Assembly (NCBI GenBank): GCA_032622095.1
Contig: CP136063.1
Span: 115,588,723 to 115,652,722 of the forward strand
Reading direction: 5' to 3'
Length of the DNA: 64,000 nt
Origin: Siphonodentalium dalli
Taxonomy: Eukaryota > Mollusca > Scaphopoda > Gadilida > Siphonodentaliidae
Part shown: positions 23,041 through 35,597 of the stretch, in pieces
Position numbering within the stretch: position 1 is the first letter of the stretch
Layout of the letters: the number at the start of each line of letters is the position of its first letter
Position numbers and translations under genes: made by a program
Notes under the pieces: model-generated
What the model saw: only the letters and a program-made list of their open reading frames with translations
What the model was told of the DNA's origin: nothing
Database searches by the model: none

Positions 23041-24020
23041 TAAATCTAAAACAAAAAAATTGGAGTTATGTCCCTGACCCCGCCCACATTTGACCCAGTG
23101 ACCTGATTTGAACAAATCTGAACCCCAGTCAACCAAGGATCCTTCATACCAAATATGAACCCATATAGCCTGATGGTATTTGAGAAGAAGTCACTTTAAG
23201 AATACTATGGAGGGAAAGAGTTATGGCCCTGGCTTCGCAACTATTTCAAGTGAACTCATTTGAACAAATCTGAATGTGAGTCACCTAGGGAACATCCACA
23301 CCAAATATGAAACCATTCGGTCTTATTGTTCTGAAGATGTTTAAAAGAATTACTATGGTGGGAAAGAGGTATGGCCCTGGCTTCGCAACTATTTGACCCA
23401 GTGACCGCATTTTAACAAATCTGAATGAGAATCACCTATGGAACATCCACACCAAATATGAACCCATTTGGTCTTATGGTTCCAGAGGAGAAGATGTTCA
23501 AATAATTGTTGTCGGACGGATGGACGGACAAACGATGGACGGACGAGGAGTGATGACTATAGCTCCGCCGGAGCACAGGTAGGGTGGCTGGTTGATAATT
23601 AAATCTCTTATCTCCGCCCCTATTTGAACAAACGTGAATCCCCATCTATGAGATCCATTCATTTGGTAATTTCAGACATTAGATTTTAAGAGTTGAACTG
23701 AACTGATTTTCCTAAAATGACCCCAAATCTGAAAAAATCTAAACCCCAGTCACCGAAGGACCCTCCATACCAAACATAATCTAAATAGTCCAGATGGTTC
23801 TTGAGAAGAAATTGTTTTAAGAATTACTATGGAAGGAAAGAGTTATGGCCCCGACTTCTCACCTATTTGACCTGATGAACTCATTTGAACAAATCTGATT
23901 GTGAGTCACCTGGGGGACATCCACACCTAAATATATAAACCCATTTGGTCTTTAATATGTATCTGGAGAAGAAAACAATTGATGGACGGATAGAGACATA
24001 ATGACAGATGGATGGATGGG
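23041..24020. repeat. Tandem-core repeat (GTTATGGCCCTGGCTTCGC family), two blocks
   Basis: Units of about 150 bp start at GTTATG(T/G)CCCTG near 23066, 23219, 23368 and 23836, with ACCCAGTGACC..CATTTGAACAAATCTGAA and CCACACCAAATATGAACCCAT in each. The first block ends in a GGACGGA microsatellite near 23513-23545 and GACTATAGCTCCGCCGGAG. The second ends near 24000 with GATGGACGGA/GGATGGATGG. Confidence 0.85.
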
Positions 24021-24042
24021 AGAACAGTCTGACATAGAGACT

Positions 24043-25230
24043 GACAAATTCAATCCAATATACCCCCAAGTTTTCTTTGCAAAATCAGGGTATAATGAGT
24101 TCAACTGGATACTGGTGGTTAAGAACATAATATTCGAACAGACAAGCCTGAACATAGTGTCTGACATTTGCAGAATGAGGCCCCCAAAGGGTGACTTTAA
24201 TGACACAATCCTGCAATGCGGGCTAGCATCACCAAATTCACCCTCTGGGGACCTCATTCTGTGTAGGCCTCAACTGCTATGGGAGACATAGCATTAGATT
24301 GAAGTTCTCCAGTTAAAGTTGGTGATGTGCACCCATTTGGGCACCTCAATTATGCATTTTATATTCACAAATTAGGGGATATAGAAACTAAACAGAAGGG
24401 CTAAAGTAAGTAAAAATGTCAATTTAAGTGCCTATATACTTCCCAGAAGATGAGGCCTAAGCAGAATGAGGACCCTGGCTAGTGTATTTGGTGATGCTAG
24501 ACTGCTGTGCAGGGTAGCATAACTAAATTCACCCTCTGGGGACCTCATTCTGCAAATGCCAGATAGAAGACAAATTTAATCCAATATATACCCCCCCCCC
24601 CCCCATTTTTCTTTGAATATTAGTCGTATGATTTCATCTAGATAAGTGGTGATTAAAACAATAATATGAAATGGCCAAACCTGAATTTAGTATGTCTGAC
24701 ATTTGCAGAATTAGGTCCCAAAAATGTGGATTTAATGACAATATTCTGTAAGGCAGGCTAGCATCACCAAATTCATCCTCAATCTGATTAGGCCTCAATG
24801 GCCAATACAACCAAGGAACAGATTGAAGTCCTACAGTTGAAGTTGGTGATACACACCCATTGAGCACCTCAATTATGCATTTTATCTTCTGCAAATTAGG
24901 GGGACATTGAAACTGAACAGGTGGAAAAAAGTGACTAAATCAATGAAGTCCTACAGTTGAAGTTGGTGATACACACCCATTGAGCACCTCAATTATGCAT
25001 TTTATCTTCTGCATATTAGGGGGACATTGAAACTGAACAGGTGGAAAAAGTGACTAAATCAAACTGTCAATTTGATACTTAGGATACTTCCAAGAAGATG
25101 AGGACTAAGCAGAATTAGGTCCCTGGCGGGTGTATTTGGTGATGCTAGCATGATGTATGGGGTAGCAACACTAAATTCACCATCTGGGGACCTCACTATG
25201 TAAATGTCAGACACACTATTTCCGGACTTG
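24043..25230. repeat. Tandem duplication, about 530-bp unit
   Basis: GACAAATTCAATCCAATATA at 24043 recurs at about 24571, followed in both by GTATGTCTGACATTTGCAGAA-like and GGCTAGCATCACCAAATTCA. Each unit holds an imperfect inverted repeat: GAATGAGG..TATTTGGTGATGCTAG against CTAGCATCACCAAATTCACC..CCTCATTCT. A further fragment is at 25615-25770. Confidence 0.8.
24824..25063 (+). repeat. Recent tandem duplication, 2 x 120 bp
   Basis: TGAAGTCCTACAGTTGAAG starts at 24824 and at 24944. The copies differ by only about two changes, far fewer than between the surrounding 530-bp units. Confidence 0.92.
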
Positions 25231-26265
25231 AAGAAATCAAAGCCATTCACAGTATCATTGAATGTCAGTCACCACCTAACAATGGAAGCACCAGTTTGTT
25301 GTTAAATTGCTACATATATGTTTAGATTAGAATAATACATGTCATCTGGCCAGTTTATATAATTAATGACCTGTACCTTTACAGATATATATGCCTCTGT
25401 GGTGAGAAGAGGTATTAAATTGAGAGGTGATATGGCTTGGAAGGGATGTTGGTTGATGGCAGGGTTGGGCATGGGCCACGTGGGAGGGGGTGGGTGGGGG
25501 AGGGTGGAATGTTTCCATAATTTCATTAAAGAGTAAAGTTTCATAACTCTGCAGATGTTATATATAATGGTGTCACTTTTTTTTCAAATTTTAAAACATG
25601 TTTTAAAAAAAATTGTCCCAGAAGATGAGGCCTAAGCAGAATAAGGTAATTGAGGGTGTATTTGGTGATGCTAGCCTGTTGTATGGGGTAGCAACACTAA
25701 ATTCACCATCTGGGGACTTCATTCTGCAAATGGCAGACACACTATGTCCAAGCTTGGAGAAATGAACAATGGACTATTCCTTGTAGACTCTGGTAGAATA
25801 GTTGTTTAGCTAATGTCATGTCTTGTAATGACAGATGGTAAACTGGTCTGAAGCAAGCAGTCTTCAGCAAGAGTATCGGGTGACCACACTATGATAAATT
25901 GGCTTTTTCAATAATACAGGCTTCAGTGTTCTCTTAAAAATTAATAGTGCATAGCAAAGAGGTGTGAATTATAAAGGGCCATAACTCTGTTAAAATATAT
26001 CGGATCAAACCCATATTTTAACTTGATCTGTATATAAGTGTCAAAAATTCATATATCAAATTTGGTGTTGATCAGATGAAAAATGTTTGAGTAATCCTGT
26101 CTTGGATGAATTCTATATCAAAACAAGAGTGGAATGGGTTAAATAAACAATACCAAAATCCATACAGATGAAGAACATGCTAAGAAAAATCTAGGTAAGA
26201 AATATGAGGCTGTGATGTGTCCTAAACAAAAATTAAAGGTCAAAATGCAAAAATTAAATTTTTTG
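25231..26265. other. Unassigned DNA with repeat fragments
   Basis: Contains a G-rich GGGAGGGGGTGGGTGGGGGA stretch near 25481-25503, a fragment of the 530-bp unit at 25615-25770 and, near 25975-26110, a GGGCCATAACTCTG tandem-core unit. No gene is recognised. Confidence 0.5.
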
Positions 26266-26269
26266 TTTT

Positions 26270-26800
26270 TAAAGTTATATCCCTGGCTCTGCCCCTATTT
26301 GACCCAGTGACCCAATTTGAACAAATCTGAACCCCAGTCACCCAAGGTATCTCTGTACCAAATATAAGCTAAATCGGCCAAATATTTTATTAGAAGAAGT
26401 CATTGTAAGAATTACTATGAGTTATGGCCCTGGTTTCTCAACTAATTGACCGGGTGACCTCATTTGAACAAATCTGAACACCAGTGATCCAAGGACCCTC
26501 CATACCAAATATTAGCTAAATCGGCCCAATGGTTCTGAACAAGAAGTCGTTGTAAGAATTACTATGGCGGAATAGAGTTATGGCCCTGGCTTCGCAGCAA
26601 CTATTTGACCCAGTGACCTCATTTGAACAAATCTGAATGAGAGTCACCTAGGGAACATCCACACCAAATATGAACCAATTCGGTATGATGGTTTCAGAGG
26701 AGAAGATGTTTAAAAACAAGTTGACGGACGGACAGACGGACGGACGGCGGACGAGGAGTGATGACTATAGCTCCACCGGAGACTTCGTCTCAGGTGAGCT
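26270..26800 (+). mobile_element. Tandem-core element with 3' hairpin
   Basis: Three units of about 150 bp (CCCTGGCTCTGCCCC at 26280, GGCCCTGGTTTCTC near 26425, GGCCCTGGCTTCGC near 26580) precede a (GGAC)n microsatellite at 26721-26745. At the end AGCTCCACCGGAGAC (26769) can pair with GTCTCAGGTGAGCT (to 26800) through a TTC loop. Same family as 23041-24020, whose hairpin is broken. Confidence 0.75.
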
Positions 26801-27026
26801 AAAAACCCCTTATTATATTATAGGACTTTTCGACAATCGTGATTGGTATTTTTGTGAGTATTTATTGGTAATAAACTAATTTGGATAACTAAATCGGCTG
26901 TTGGTGAAATTCCGTTGTTGTAACTGGATGATACAGGGACCATTGAATCGGATTAAATATATTTAAAACATGCCAAGAATTGAATGGAATGAGTAACATG
27001 CACTATTTAGCTAACATGGGTTACAA

Positions 27027-27636
27027 TGAAAGTGTCAATGACACTGTAGCTCAACTTGGAAAGGGAATAATTTCATATGTTACAGTCGATGGAGTGATTA
27101 GGAATGCGGAAAGTTGAAAGGTCTAAGTAATACTAGATTATCAACATGAAGAGATACCGGTATATATAAAGTAAAATCCAAGATGGTTGCTGACGGCTAT
27201 GTTTTCCAATGAAATTAAAAAACATTTGATAGCTTGCATCTAGTAGATCAATATGAAGATTAATATGAAGTTTGGTGATGGTCGGATCAGGGAAGTGGAT
27301 TGTAGGGTGTGCCAACGGATTTAGTTATGCAAAGATTATAATCCAAGATGGCTGACAGCGGACATGTTTTATGGCCGAATGACCCCAAAATGACTCGTTC
27401 CCATCTACATTTCAATTTTAACAGCCATGACAAATTTCATGATGATCCGACCAAAGGTACGACCTGTAGCCCATACCAAAGGATTTAGTGATGCAAAGAG
27501 TAAAATCCAAGATGGCTGCGGGTGGCCATGTTTTTTGGTCGAATGACCCCAAAATGACTCGTTACCATTTGTATGTCAATATTAACATAAATGACAAATT
27601 TCATGATGATCAGACAAACATTCCCGTCTGTAGTAT
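27027..27636 (+). mobile_element. Helentron-like element, AGCTCAACTT family, 3' truncated
   Basis: The 5' end TGAAAGTGTCAATGACACTG then AGCTCAACTT matches 39921 and the inverse end at 52920. Three core units follow, each with ATCCAAGATGG(C/T)TGC-like, TTTGG(T/C)CGAATGACCCC and AAAATGACTCGTTCCCAT. Sequence changes family at about 27636. Confidence 0.85.
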
Positions 27637-27639
27637 GTG

Positions 27640-28245
27640 CTAATGTATATCAGTCATAGGTTATGTTAGGCAATAGGCAGTGTGTCGGAAAGGGGTATGC
27701 ACCAGATGACAGTCCATCTCTTGTTTTTGCTCTGTGATTTATATTTCATTATTTGTGTTGTTCTCTTTTGTCTTCCAGATTAAATAGCATATAAGAATAC
27801 AGATACTACTCTGAACTATACAGAAGACGGCCGAAAACAAGATAACGAGTCACAAATGTCAGTGGGTATTATTATTCCCCTTTTTTTTTAAAGGGGTGGT
27901 ATACTGATTTGTACCTGTGCGTCTGTCAGTGAGTACGTACATCCGTCCGATGTCTCTTCATGTCATTACTTGAACAGTAGTTATCGGATCTAAATGGTAT
28001 TTGGTATGAATGTTCCCTACTATGAGTATATGCAACAGAGGTTTCCATTGTTTTCTTCGGATTTTCCATTCTAGAGTTATTCATCTTTGTTTATCTGGAA
28101 ATGTTGGCTTTTAGGTCTGTCCCGATATCTTTTCAGGCCATAACTTGTAACAGTAATGCTCGGATCTCAATGATATTTGTTGTGGATGTTCACCACTAGT
28201 AGGGCATTCAATGTCTTATGTTCAATCGTTTTGTTTAGGTTTACC
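27640..28245 (+). repeat. Dispersed repeat, copy with empty insertion site
   Basis: Matches 35608-37060 in order: GGTATGCACCAGATGACAGT, CTGTGATTTATATTTCATT, GACGGCCGAAAACAAGATAA, GGATGTTCACCACTAGTA. Around 27811-27820 it reads CTGAACTATA without interruption, the empty form of the site occupied by 35747-36480. Two diverged 150-170-bp subunits follow (CATTACTTGAACAGTA and CATAACTTGTAACAGTA). Confidence 0.85.
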
Positions 28246-28384
28246 TATATACGAGCGCTGCGGCGCATAAGATACTATGGTGGCGGGATGGGGTGGTGGG
28301 TGGGTACTACCTATATACGAGCGCCTGCGGCGCATAAGATACTATGGGTGGCGGGATGGGATGGTGGGTGGGTACTACCTATAT
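28243..28384 (+). repeat. Minisatellite, 66/68 bp x 2.1
   Basis: ACCTATATACGAGCGC begins at 28243 and 28309, with a third start at 28377. Each unit contains GCGGCGCATAAGATACTATG and a GGTGGGTGGGTACT end. It abuts the large satellite directly. Confidence 0.93.
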
Positions 28385-28385
28385 A

Positions 28386-31300
28386 TCTCGCTCACACATG
28401 CACTCTCTCTCCCTCGTTCTCTCTCACACACACACTAACACTCTTTCACTAACACTCTTTCTCACATTCTCTCCCCCTTTCTCTCACACATACACACACT
28501 AACAATCGTTCTCTCTCACACACACTAACACTCTTTCTCTCTCACACACTCTTTCTCTCTTACAGACTATCTCTCCCTCTCTCTCTATCACACACACAAA
28601 CACTCTATCTCTCACACACACTAACACTCTTTCTCTATTTCTCTCTCTCTCACACACCCCCACACACACTAACACTCTTTCTCTATCATACACACTAACA
28701 CTCTTTCTCTCTCACACACACTAACACGATTTCTCTCACACACTCGCTCCCTCTTTCTCTCTCACACACACTAACACTCTTTCTCTCTCACACACACAAA
28801 AACTCTCTCCCTCTTTCTCTCTCTCACACACACCAACACTCGCTCCCTCTTTCTCTCTCACACACTCCCCCTTTCTCTCTCACACACACTAACGCTCCCT
28901 CCCTCTTCCTCTCTAACACAATCGCTCACTTTTTCTCTCTCACACACACTAACACTCTTTCTCTCTCACACACACAAAAACTCTCTCCCTCTTTCTCTCT
29001 CACACACACTAACACTCGCTCCCTCTTTCTCTCTCACACACACTAACACTCGCTCCCTCTTTCTCTCTCACACACTCCCCCTTCTCTCTCACACACACTA
29101 ACGCTCCCTCCCTCTTCCTCTCTCACACACTCTCTCCCCTTTCTCTCTCACACACACTAGCACTCTTTCTCTCTCATACACACTAACACTCTTTCTCTCT
29201 CACACACGCTAACACTCTTTCTGGTTCTATCACACACACACTAACACTCTTTCTCTCTCACACACACTAACACTCTTTCTCTCTCACACACACTAACATG
29301 CTTTCTCTCGCACACACACTAACACTCTTTCTCTCTCACACACTCTCCCTCTCTCTCTAACACCCAAACAATCTTTCTCTCCCACACACACTAACACTCT
29401 TTCTCTCTCTCACACACACACACACACTAACACTCTTTCTCTCTCACACACACAGACACTAACACTCTTTCTCTCTCACAAACTCACTCCCTCTCTCTTT
29501 CTCTCACACACACACTATCACTCTTTCTCTCTCACACACTGACACTCTCTCACTCTTTCTCTCTCACACAAACTAACACTATCTCCAGCTTTCTCTCTCA
29601 CACACCCTCTCCGTCTTTCTCTCTCATAAACACTAACACTCTTTCTCTAACACTCTTTCTCTCTCACACATTATCTCCCTCTTTCTCTCTCACACACACT
29701 AACACTCTTTTTCTCTCACACACACTAACACTCTTTCTCTCTTTCACTCTCACACACTAACACCCTTTCTCTCTCACACACTCTCTACCTCTTTCTCTCT
29801 CACACACACTAACACTCGTTCTCTCTCACACCAACACGCTTTCTCTTTCTCTCACACACACTAACACTCGCTCCCTCTTTCTCTCTCACACACTCGCTCC
29901 CCCTTTCTCTCTCTCACACACTAACACCCTTTCTCTAACACTCTTTCTCTCTCACACACTCGATCCCTCTTTCTCTCTCACACACACTAACACTCTTTCT
30001 CTCTCACACACACTAACACCCGCTCCCTCTTTCTCTCTCTCACACATACTAACACTCGCTCCCTCTTTGTCTCTCACACACTCACTCCCGCTTTCTGTCT
30101 CACACACATTAACACTCTTTCTCTCTTTATCTGTCACAAACACTAACACTCTCCCTCTTTCTATCTCACCCACTCAACACTCTTTCTCTCTCACACACAC
30201 TAACACTCTTTCTATCTTTCTCTCTCACTAACACTCCCGCCACCTTTCTATCTCACACACAATAACAATATCTCCCCCTTTCTCTCTCACACACACTAAC
30301 ACTCTTTCTCTTTCCCTCACACACACACACTAACACTGTTTCTCTAACACTCTTTCTCTCACACACTCGCTCCCTCTTTCTCACACACTAACACTATTTC
30401 TCTCTCACACACACTAACACTCTTTCTCTCTCACACAATACAACTCTCTCCTTCTTTCTCACACACTATCTCCCTCTTTCACACACACTAACACTCTTTC
30501 TCTCACACACACACACTAACACTCTTTCTATCTCACACACACTAACACTCTTTCTCTCTCACACACTCTCTCTTTCTCACACACACACACACTCTCTTTC
30601 TCTCTCACACACTAACACTCTTTCTCTCTCACACTCTCCCTCTTTCTCTCTAACACTCTCTCCCTCTTTCACACACAGTAACACCCCATCCGTCTTTCTC
30701 TCTAACACACTCTCTCCTTCTTTCTCTCTCACACGCACTAACACTCTTTCTCTAACACTCTTCCTCACACACTCCCCCTTTCTCTCTCATACACACCAGC
30801 ACTCTTTCTCTCTCTCACACACACACACTAACACTCTTTCTCTCTTTTTCTCTCACACACTCTAACACTCTTTCTCTCTCACACACACACACTAACACTC
30901 TTTCTCTCTCACACACTCGCTCCCTCTTTCTCTCACACACACTAACACTCTTTCTCTCTCACACACACTAACACTCTTTCTCTCACACACTAACACTCCC
31001 TCCCTCTTTCTCTCTCACACACTCTCTCCCTCACACACACTAACAACCTTTCTCTCTTTCTCTCTCACACACTCGCTCCCTCTCTCTCTCACACACTATT
31101 TCCCTCTTCCACACACACACACTAACACTCTTTCTCTCTCACACACTCCCTCCCTCTTTCTCTCTCACACACACTAACACTATCTCTTTCTCTCACACTA
31201 ACACTCTTTCTCTCTAACACTCTCTCCCTCTTTCTATCTCACACACACTAACACCCTCCCTCTTTCTCTCCCACACACACTAACACTCTTTCTCTAACAC

Positions 31301-34300
31301 TCTTTCTCTCTCACACAATCTCCCCCTTTCTCTCTCACACAACCTAGCACTCTTTCTCTCTCGCAGAAACTAACACTCTTTCTCTCTCACACACTCTAAC
31401 ACTCTTCTCTTTTTCTCGCTCACACACACTAACACTCTTTCTCTCTCTCCCTCTTTCTCTCACACACACTAACACCCTTTCTCTCTCACACACACTAACA
31501 CTCTTTCTCTCTCACACACACTAACACTCGATCCCTCTTTCTCTCTCACACTCTCTCCCCCTTTCTCTCTCACACACTAACACTCTTTCTCTATCACGCA
31601 CTGGCTCCCTCTTTCTCTCTCACACACACACTAACACTCTTTCTCTCTCACACCCACCAACACTCCCTCCTTCTTTCTCTCTCACACACTAACACTCTCC
31701 CCCTTTCTCTCTCACACACACTAACATTCCATCTTTCTCTCTCACACACACACTAACACTCTTTCTCTCTCACACCCATTAACACTCTTTCTCTTTTTCT
31801 CTCACACATACTAACACTGTCTCCCTCTTTATCTCTCACTACCTCTTTCTCTCTCACACATACACTAACACTCGTTTCTCTCTCACACACACTAACACTC
31901 TTTCTATCTTTCTCTCTCACAAACACCAACACTCTCTCCCTCTTTCTCTCTCACACACTAACACCCTTCCCTCTTTCTCTCTCACACACTCTCTCCTTCT
32001 TTCTCTCTCACACACACTAACACTCTTTCTCTAACACTCTTTCTCTCTCACACAATCTCCCCCTTTCTCTCTCACACAACCTAGCACTCGTTCTCTCTCG
32101 CAGAAACTAACACTCTTTCTCTCTCACACACTCTAACACTCTTCTCTTTTTCTCTCTCACACACACTAACACTCTTTCTCTCTCACACACTCTCTCCCTC
32201 TTTCTCTCACACACACTAAGCCTTTCTCTCTCACACACACTAACACTCTTTCTCTCTCACACACACTAACACTCGCTCCCTCTCATACACTAACACTCTT
32301 TCTCTAACACTCTTTCTCTATCACACACTGGCTCCCTCTGTCTCTCTCACACACACTAACAATCTTTCTCTCTCACACCCACTAACACTCCCTCCTTCTT
32401 TCTCTGTCACACACTAATACTCACACAATCTCTCTGTCACACACACTAACACTCTCTCCCCCTTTCTCTCTCACACACTCTCTCCCTCTTTCTCTCCCAC
32501 ACACACTAACATTCTTTCTCTCTTTCTCTCTCACACACTCGCCCCCTCCCTCTCTCACACACTATCTCCCTCTTTCACACACACACTAACACTCTTTCTA
32601 TAACACTCTTTCTCTCTCACACACTCTCTCCCTCTTTCTCTCTCACACACACTAACACTATCTCTTTCTCTCACACTAACACTCTTTCTCTCTAACACAC
32701 ACTAACACTCCCTCCCTCTTTCTATCTCACACACACTAACACCCCTCCCTCTTTCTCTCACACACACTCTCTCCTTCTTTCTCTCACACAACCTAGCACT
32801 CTTTCTCTCTCGCAGAAACTAACACTCTTTCTCTCTTTTTCTCTCACACACACTAACACTCTTTCTCTCTCACACACTCTCTCCCTCTTTCTCTCACACA
32901 CACTAACACCCTTTCTCTCTCACACACACTAACACTCTTTCTCTCTCACACACTCTCTCCCTCTTTCTCTCACACTAACACCCTTTCTCTCTCACACACA
33001 CTAACACTCTTTCTCTCCCACACACACACACTAACACTCGCTCCCTCTTTCTCTCTCACACTCTCCCTCTTTCTCTCTCACACACTAACACTCTTTCTCT
33101 AACACTCTTTCTCTATCACACACTGGCTCCCTCTTTCTCTCACACACACTAACACTCTTTCTCTCTCACACATAATAACACTCCCTCCTTCTTTCTCTCT
33201 CACACACTAATACTCACACACTCTGTCACACACACTAACACTCTCTCCCCTTTCTCTCTCACACTAACATTCCATCTTTCTCTCTCACACCCATTAACAC
33301 TCTTTCTCTTTTTCTCTCACACATACTAACACTGTCTCCCTCTTTATCTCGCACTACCTCTTTCTCTCTCACACACACACACTAACACTCGTTTCTCTCT
33401 TACACACACTAACACTCTTTCTATCTTTCTCTCTCACAAACACCAACACTCTCTCCCTCTTTCTCTCTAACACACACTAACACCCCTCCCTCTTTCTCTC
33501 TCACACACTCTCTCCTTCTTTCTCTCCCACACACACTAACACTCTTTCTCTAACACTCTTTCTCTCTCACACAATCTCCCCATTTCTCTCTCACACAACC
33601 TAGCACTCTTTCTCTCTCGCAGAAACTAACACTCTTTCTCTCTTTTTCTCTCACACACTTTAACACTCTTCTATTTTTCTCTCTCACACACACTAACACT
33701 CTTTCTCTCTCTCCCTCTTTCTCTCACACACACACACACACTAACAGCCTTTCTCTCTCTCACACACACTAACACTCTTTCTCCCTCACACACACTAACA
33801 CTCGCTCCCTCTTTCTCTCTCACACTCGCTCCCTCTTTCTCTCTCACACACTAACACTCTTTCTCTAACACTCTTTCTCTATCACACACTGGCTCCCTCT
33901 TTCTCTCTCACACACACTAACACTCTTTCTCTCTCACACCCACTAACACTCCCTCCTTCTTTCTCTCTCACACACTAATACTCACACACTCTCTCTGTCA
34001 CACACACACTAACACTCTCTCCCCCTTTCTCTCCCACACACACTAACATTCCATCTTTCTCTCTCACACCCATTAACACTCTTTCTCTTTTTCTCTCACA
34101 CATACTAACACTGTCTCCCTCTTTATCTCTCACTACATCTTTCTCTCTCACACACACACTAACACTCGTTTCTCTCTCACACACACTAACACTCTTTCTC
34201 TCTCACAAACACCAACACTCTCTCCCTCTTTCTTTCTCACACACACTAACACTCGTTTTCTCTTACACACACTAACACTCCCTCCCTCTTTCTCTCTCAT

Positions 34301-35438
34301 ACACTAACACTTTCTCTCACACACACACTAACACTCTTTCTCTCTCACACACTAACACTCTTTCTCTCTTTCACACACACTAACTCTCTTTCTCTCTCAT
34401 ACAATCTTTCTCCCTTTCTCTCTCACACAATCTCCCTCTCTATCTCACACACAAACACTCTTTCTCTCTCACACACACTAACATTCTCCCGCTCTTTCTA
34501 TCTCACACACACACACTATTTCTCCCCCACACACACTACCACTCTTTCTCCTTTCTCTCGCACACACTAACACTCTCTCCCTCTTTCTCTCACACACACT
34601 CCCTACCTCTTGCTCTCACACACACTAACACTCTTTCTCCAACACTCTTTCTCTTTCACACACTCGCTCACTCTTTCTCTCACACACACTAACACTCTTT
34701 CTCTCTCACAAACACTAACACTCCTTCGCTCTTTCTCTCTCACAAACACTACCACTCACTCCCTCTTTCTCTCTCACACAAACTAACACGCTTTCTCTCT
34801 TTCTTACACACACTAACACTCGCTCCCTCTTTCTCTCTTACACACTCTCTCCCTCTTTCTCTCTCACACACACTAACACTCTTTCTTTAACACTCTTTCT
34901 CTCTCACACACTAGCTCCCTCTTTCTCTCTCACACACACTAAAGCTCTTTCTCTCACACACACACATCCACACACTCTCTTCTTTCTCTCTCACGTACAT
35001 TAACACTCTTTCTCTCTCTCACATACTAACTCTCGCTCTCTCTTTCTCTCTCGCAAAACTAACACTCACTCCCTCACACTAACACTCGCTCCCCCTTTCT
35101 CTCTCACACACTCCCTCCCTCTTTCTCACACACATCAACACTCTTGCTCTCTCACACACTAACTCTCTTTCTCTCTCACACACACTAACACCCTTTCTCT
35201 CTTTTTCTCTCACACACACTAACACTCTTTCTCTCTTACACACTCTCTCCCTCTCTCTCACACTAACACTCTTTCTCGAACACTCGTTCTCTCTTTCGCT
35301 CTCACACACTCGCTCCCTCTTTCTCTCTCACACACACTAGCACTCTTTCTCTCTCACACACACTAACACTCTTTCTCACCTTTTCTCTCACACATACTAA
35401 CACGCTTTCTCTCTCACACACACTAACACTCTTTCTCT
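28386..35438. repeat. 7-kb CT/CA satellite
   Basis: Almost entirely C, T and A on the + strand, made of variable words such as ACACTCTTTCTCTCTCACACACACTA and ACTCTCTCCCTCTTTCTCTC. G is rare. Open frames on the minus strand are low-complexity (Arg/Glu/Val/Cys repeats) and are not genes. Both flanks belong to the same dispersed repeat (27640-28245 and 35598-37060). Confidence 0.97.
31290..34140. repeat. Higher-order repeat inside the satellite, about 0.75-kb period
   Basis: Rare marker words recur at a regular distance. AACCTAGCACTC is at 31341, 32078, 32790 and 33597. CTGGCTCCCTCT is at 31601, 32328, 33123 and 33889. CACCCATTAACAC is at about 31775, 33288 and 34067. Spacing is 710-810 bp, so blocks of short repeats were duplicated about four times. 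Confidence 0.88.
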
Positions 35439-35456
35439 AGAGATAATTCAGATCGT

Positions 35457-35597
35457 GTTGTTAGTGTGCCTGCCATTGTTTTGTTGCTAGTGTGTCTGTA
35501 TTTTGTTGCTAGTGCGTCTGTCTGTTTTGTCTGTCTTTTGTTGCTAGTGCGATTGTTTTGTTGCTAGTGTGTCTATCTTTTGTTGTTAGTGTGCCTG
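35457..35597 (+). repeat. Minisatellite, TTTTGTTGCTAGTGTGTCTG unit
   Basis: Five to six imperfect copies of a 20-24-bp unit lie between the satellite and the resumed dispersed repeat. Confidence 0.85.

Noticed and set aside
28499-35309. Minus-strand frames rich in Arg, Glu, Val and Cys (for example 28499-28693, 30577-30768, 35079-35309)
   Set aside because: They are translations of the CT/CA satellite; low complexity with no start context or domain.
28386-35438. CRISPR-like or telomeric array
   Set aside because: No regular repeat-spacer structure and no telomere motif; units vary in length and drift gradually.
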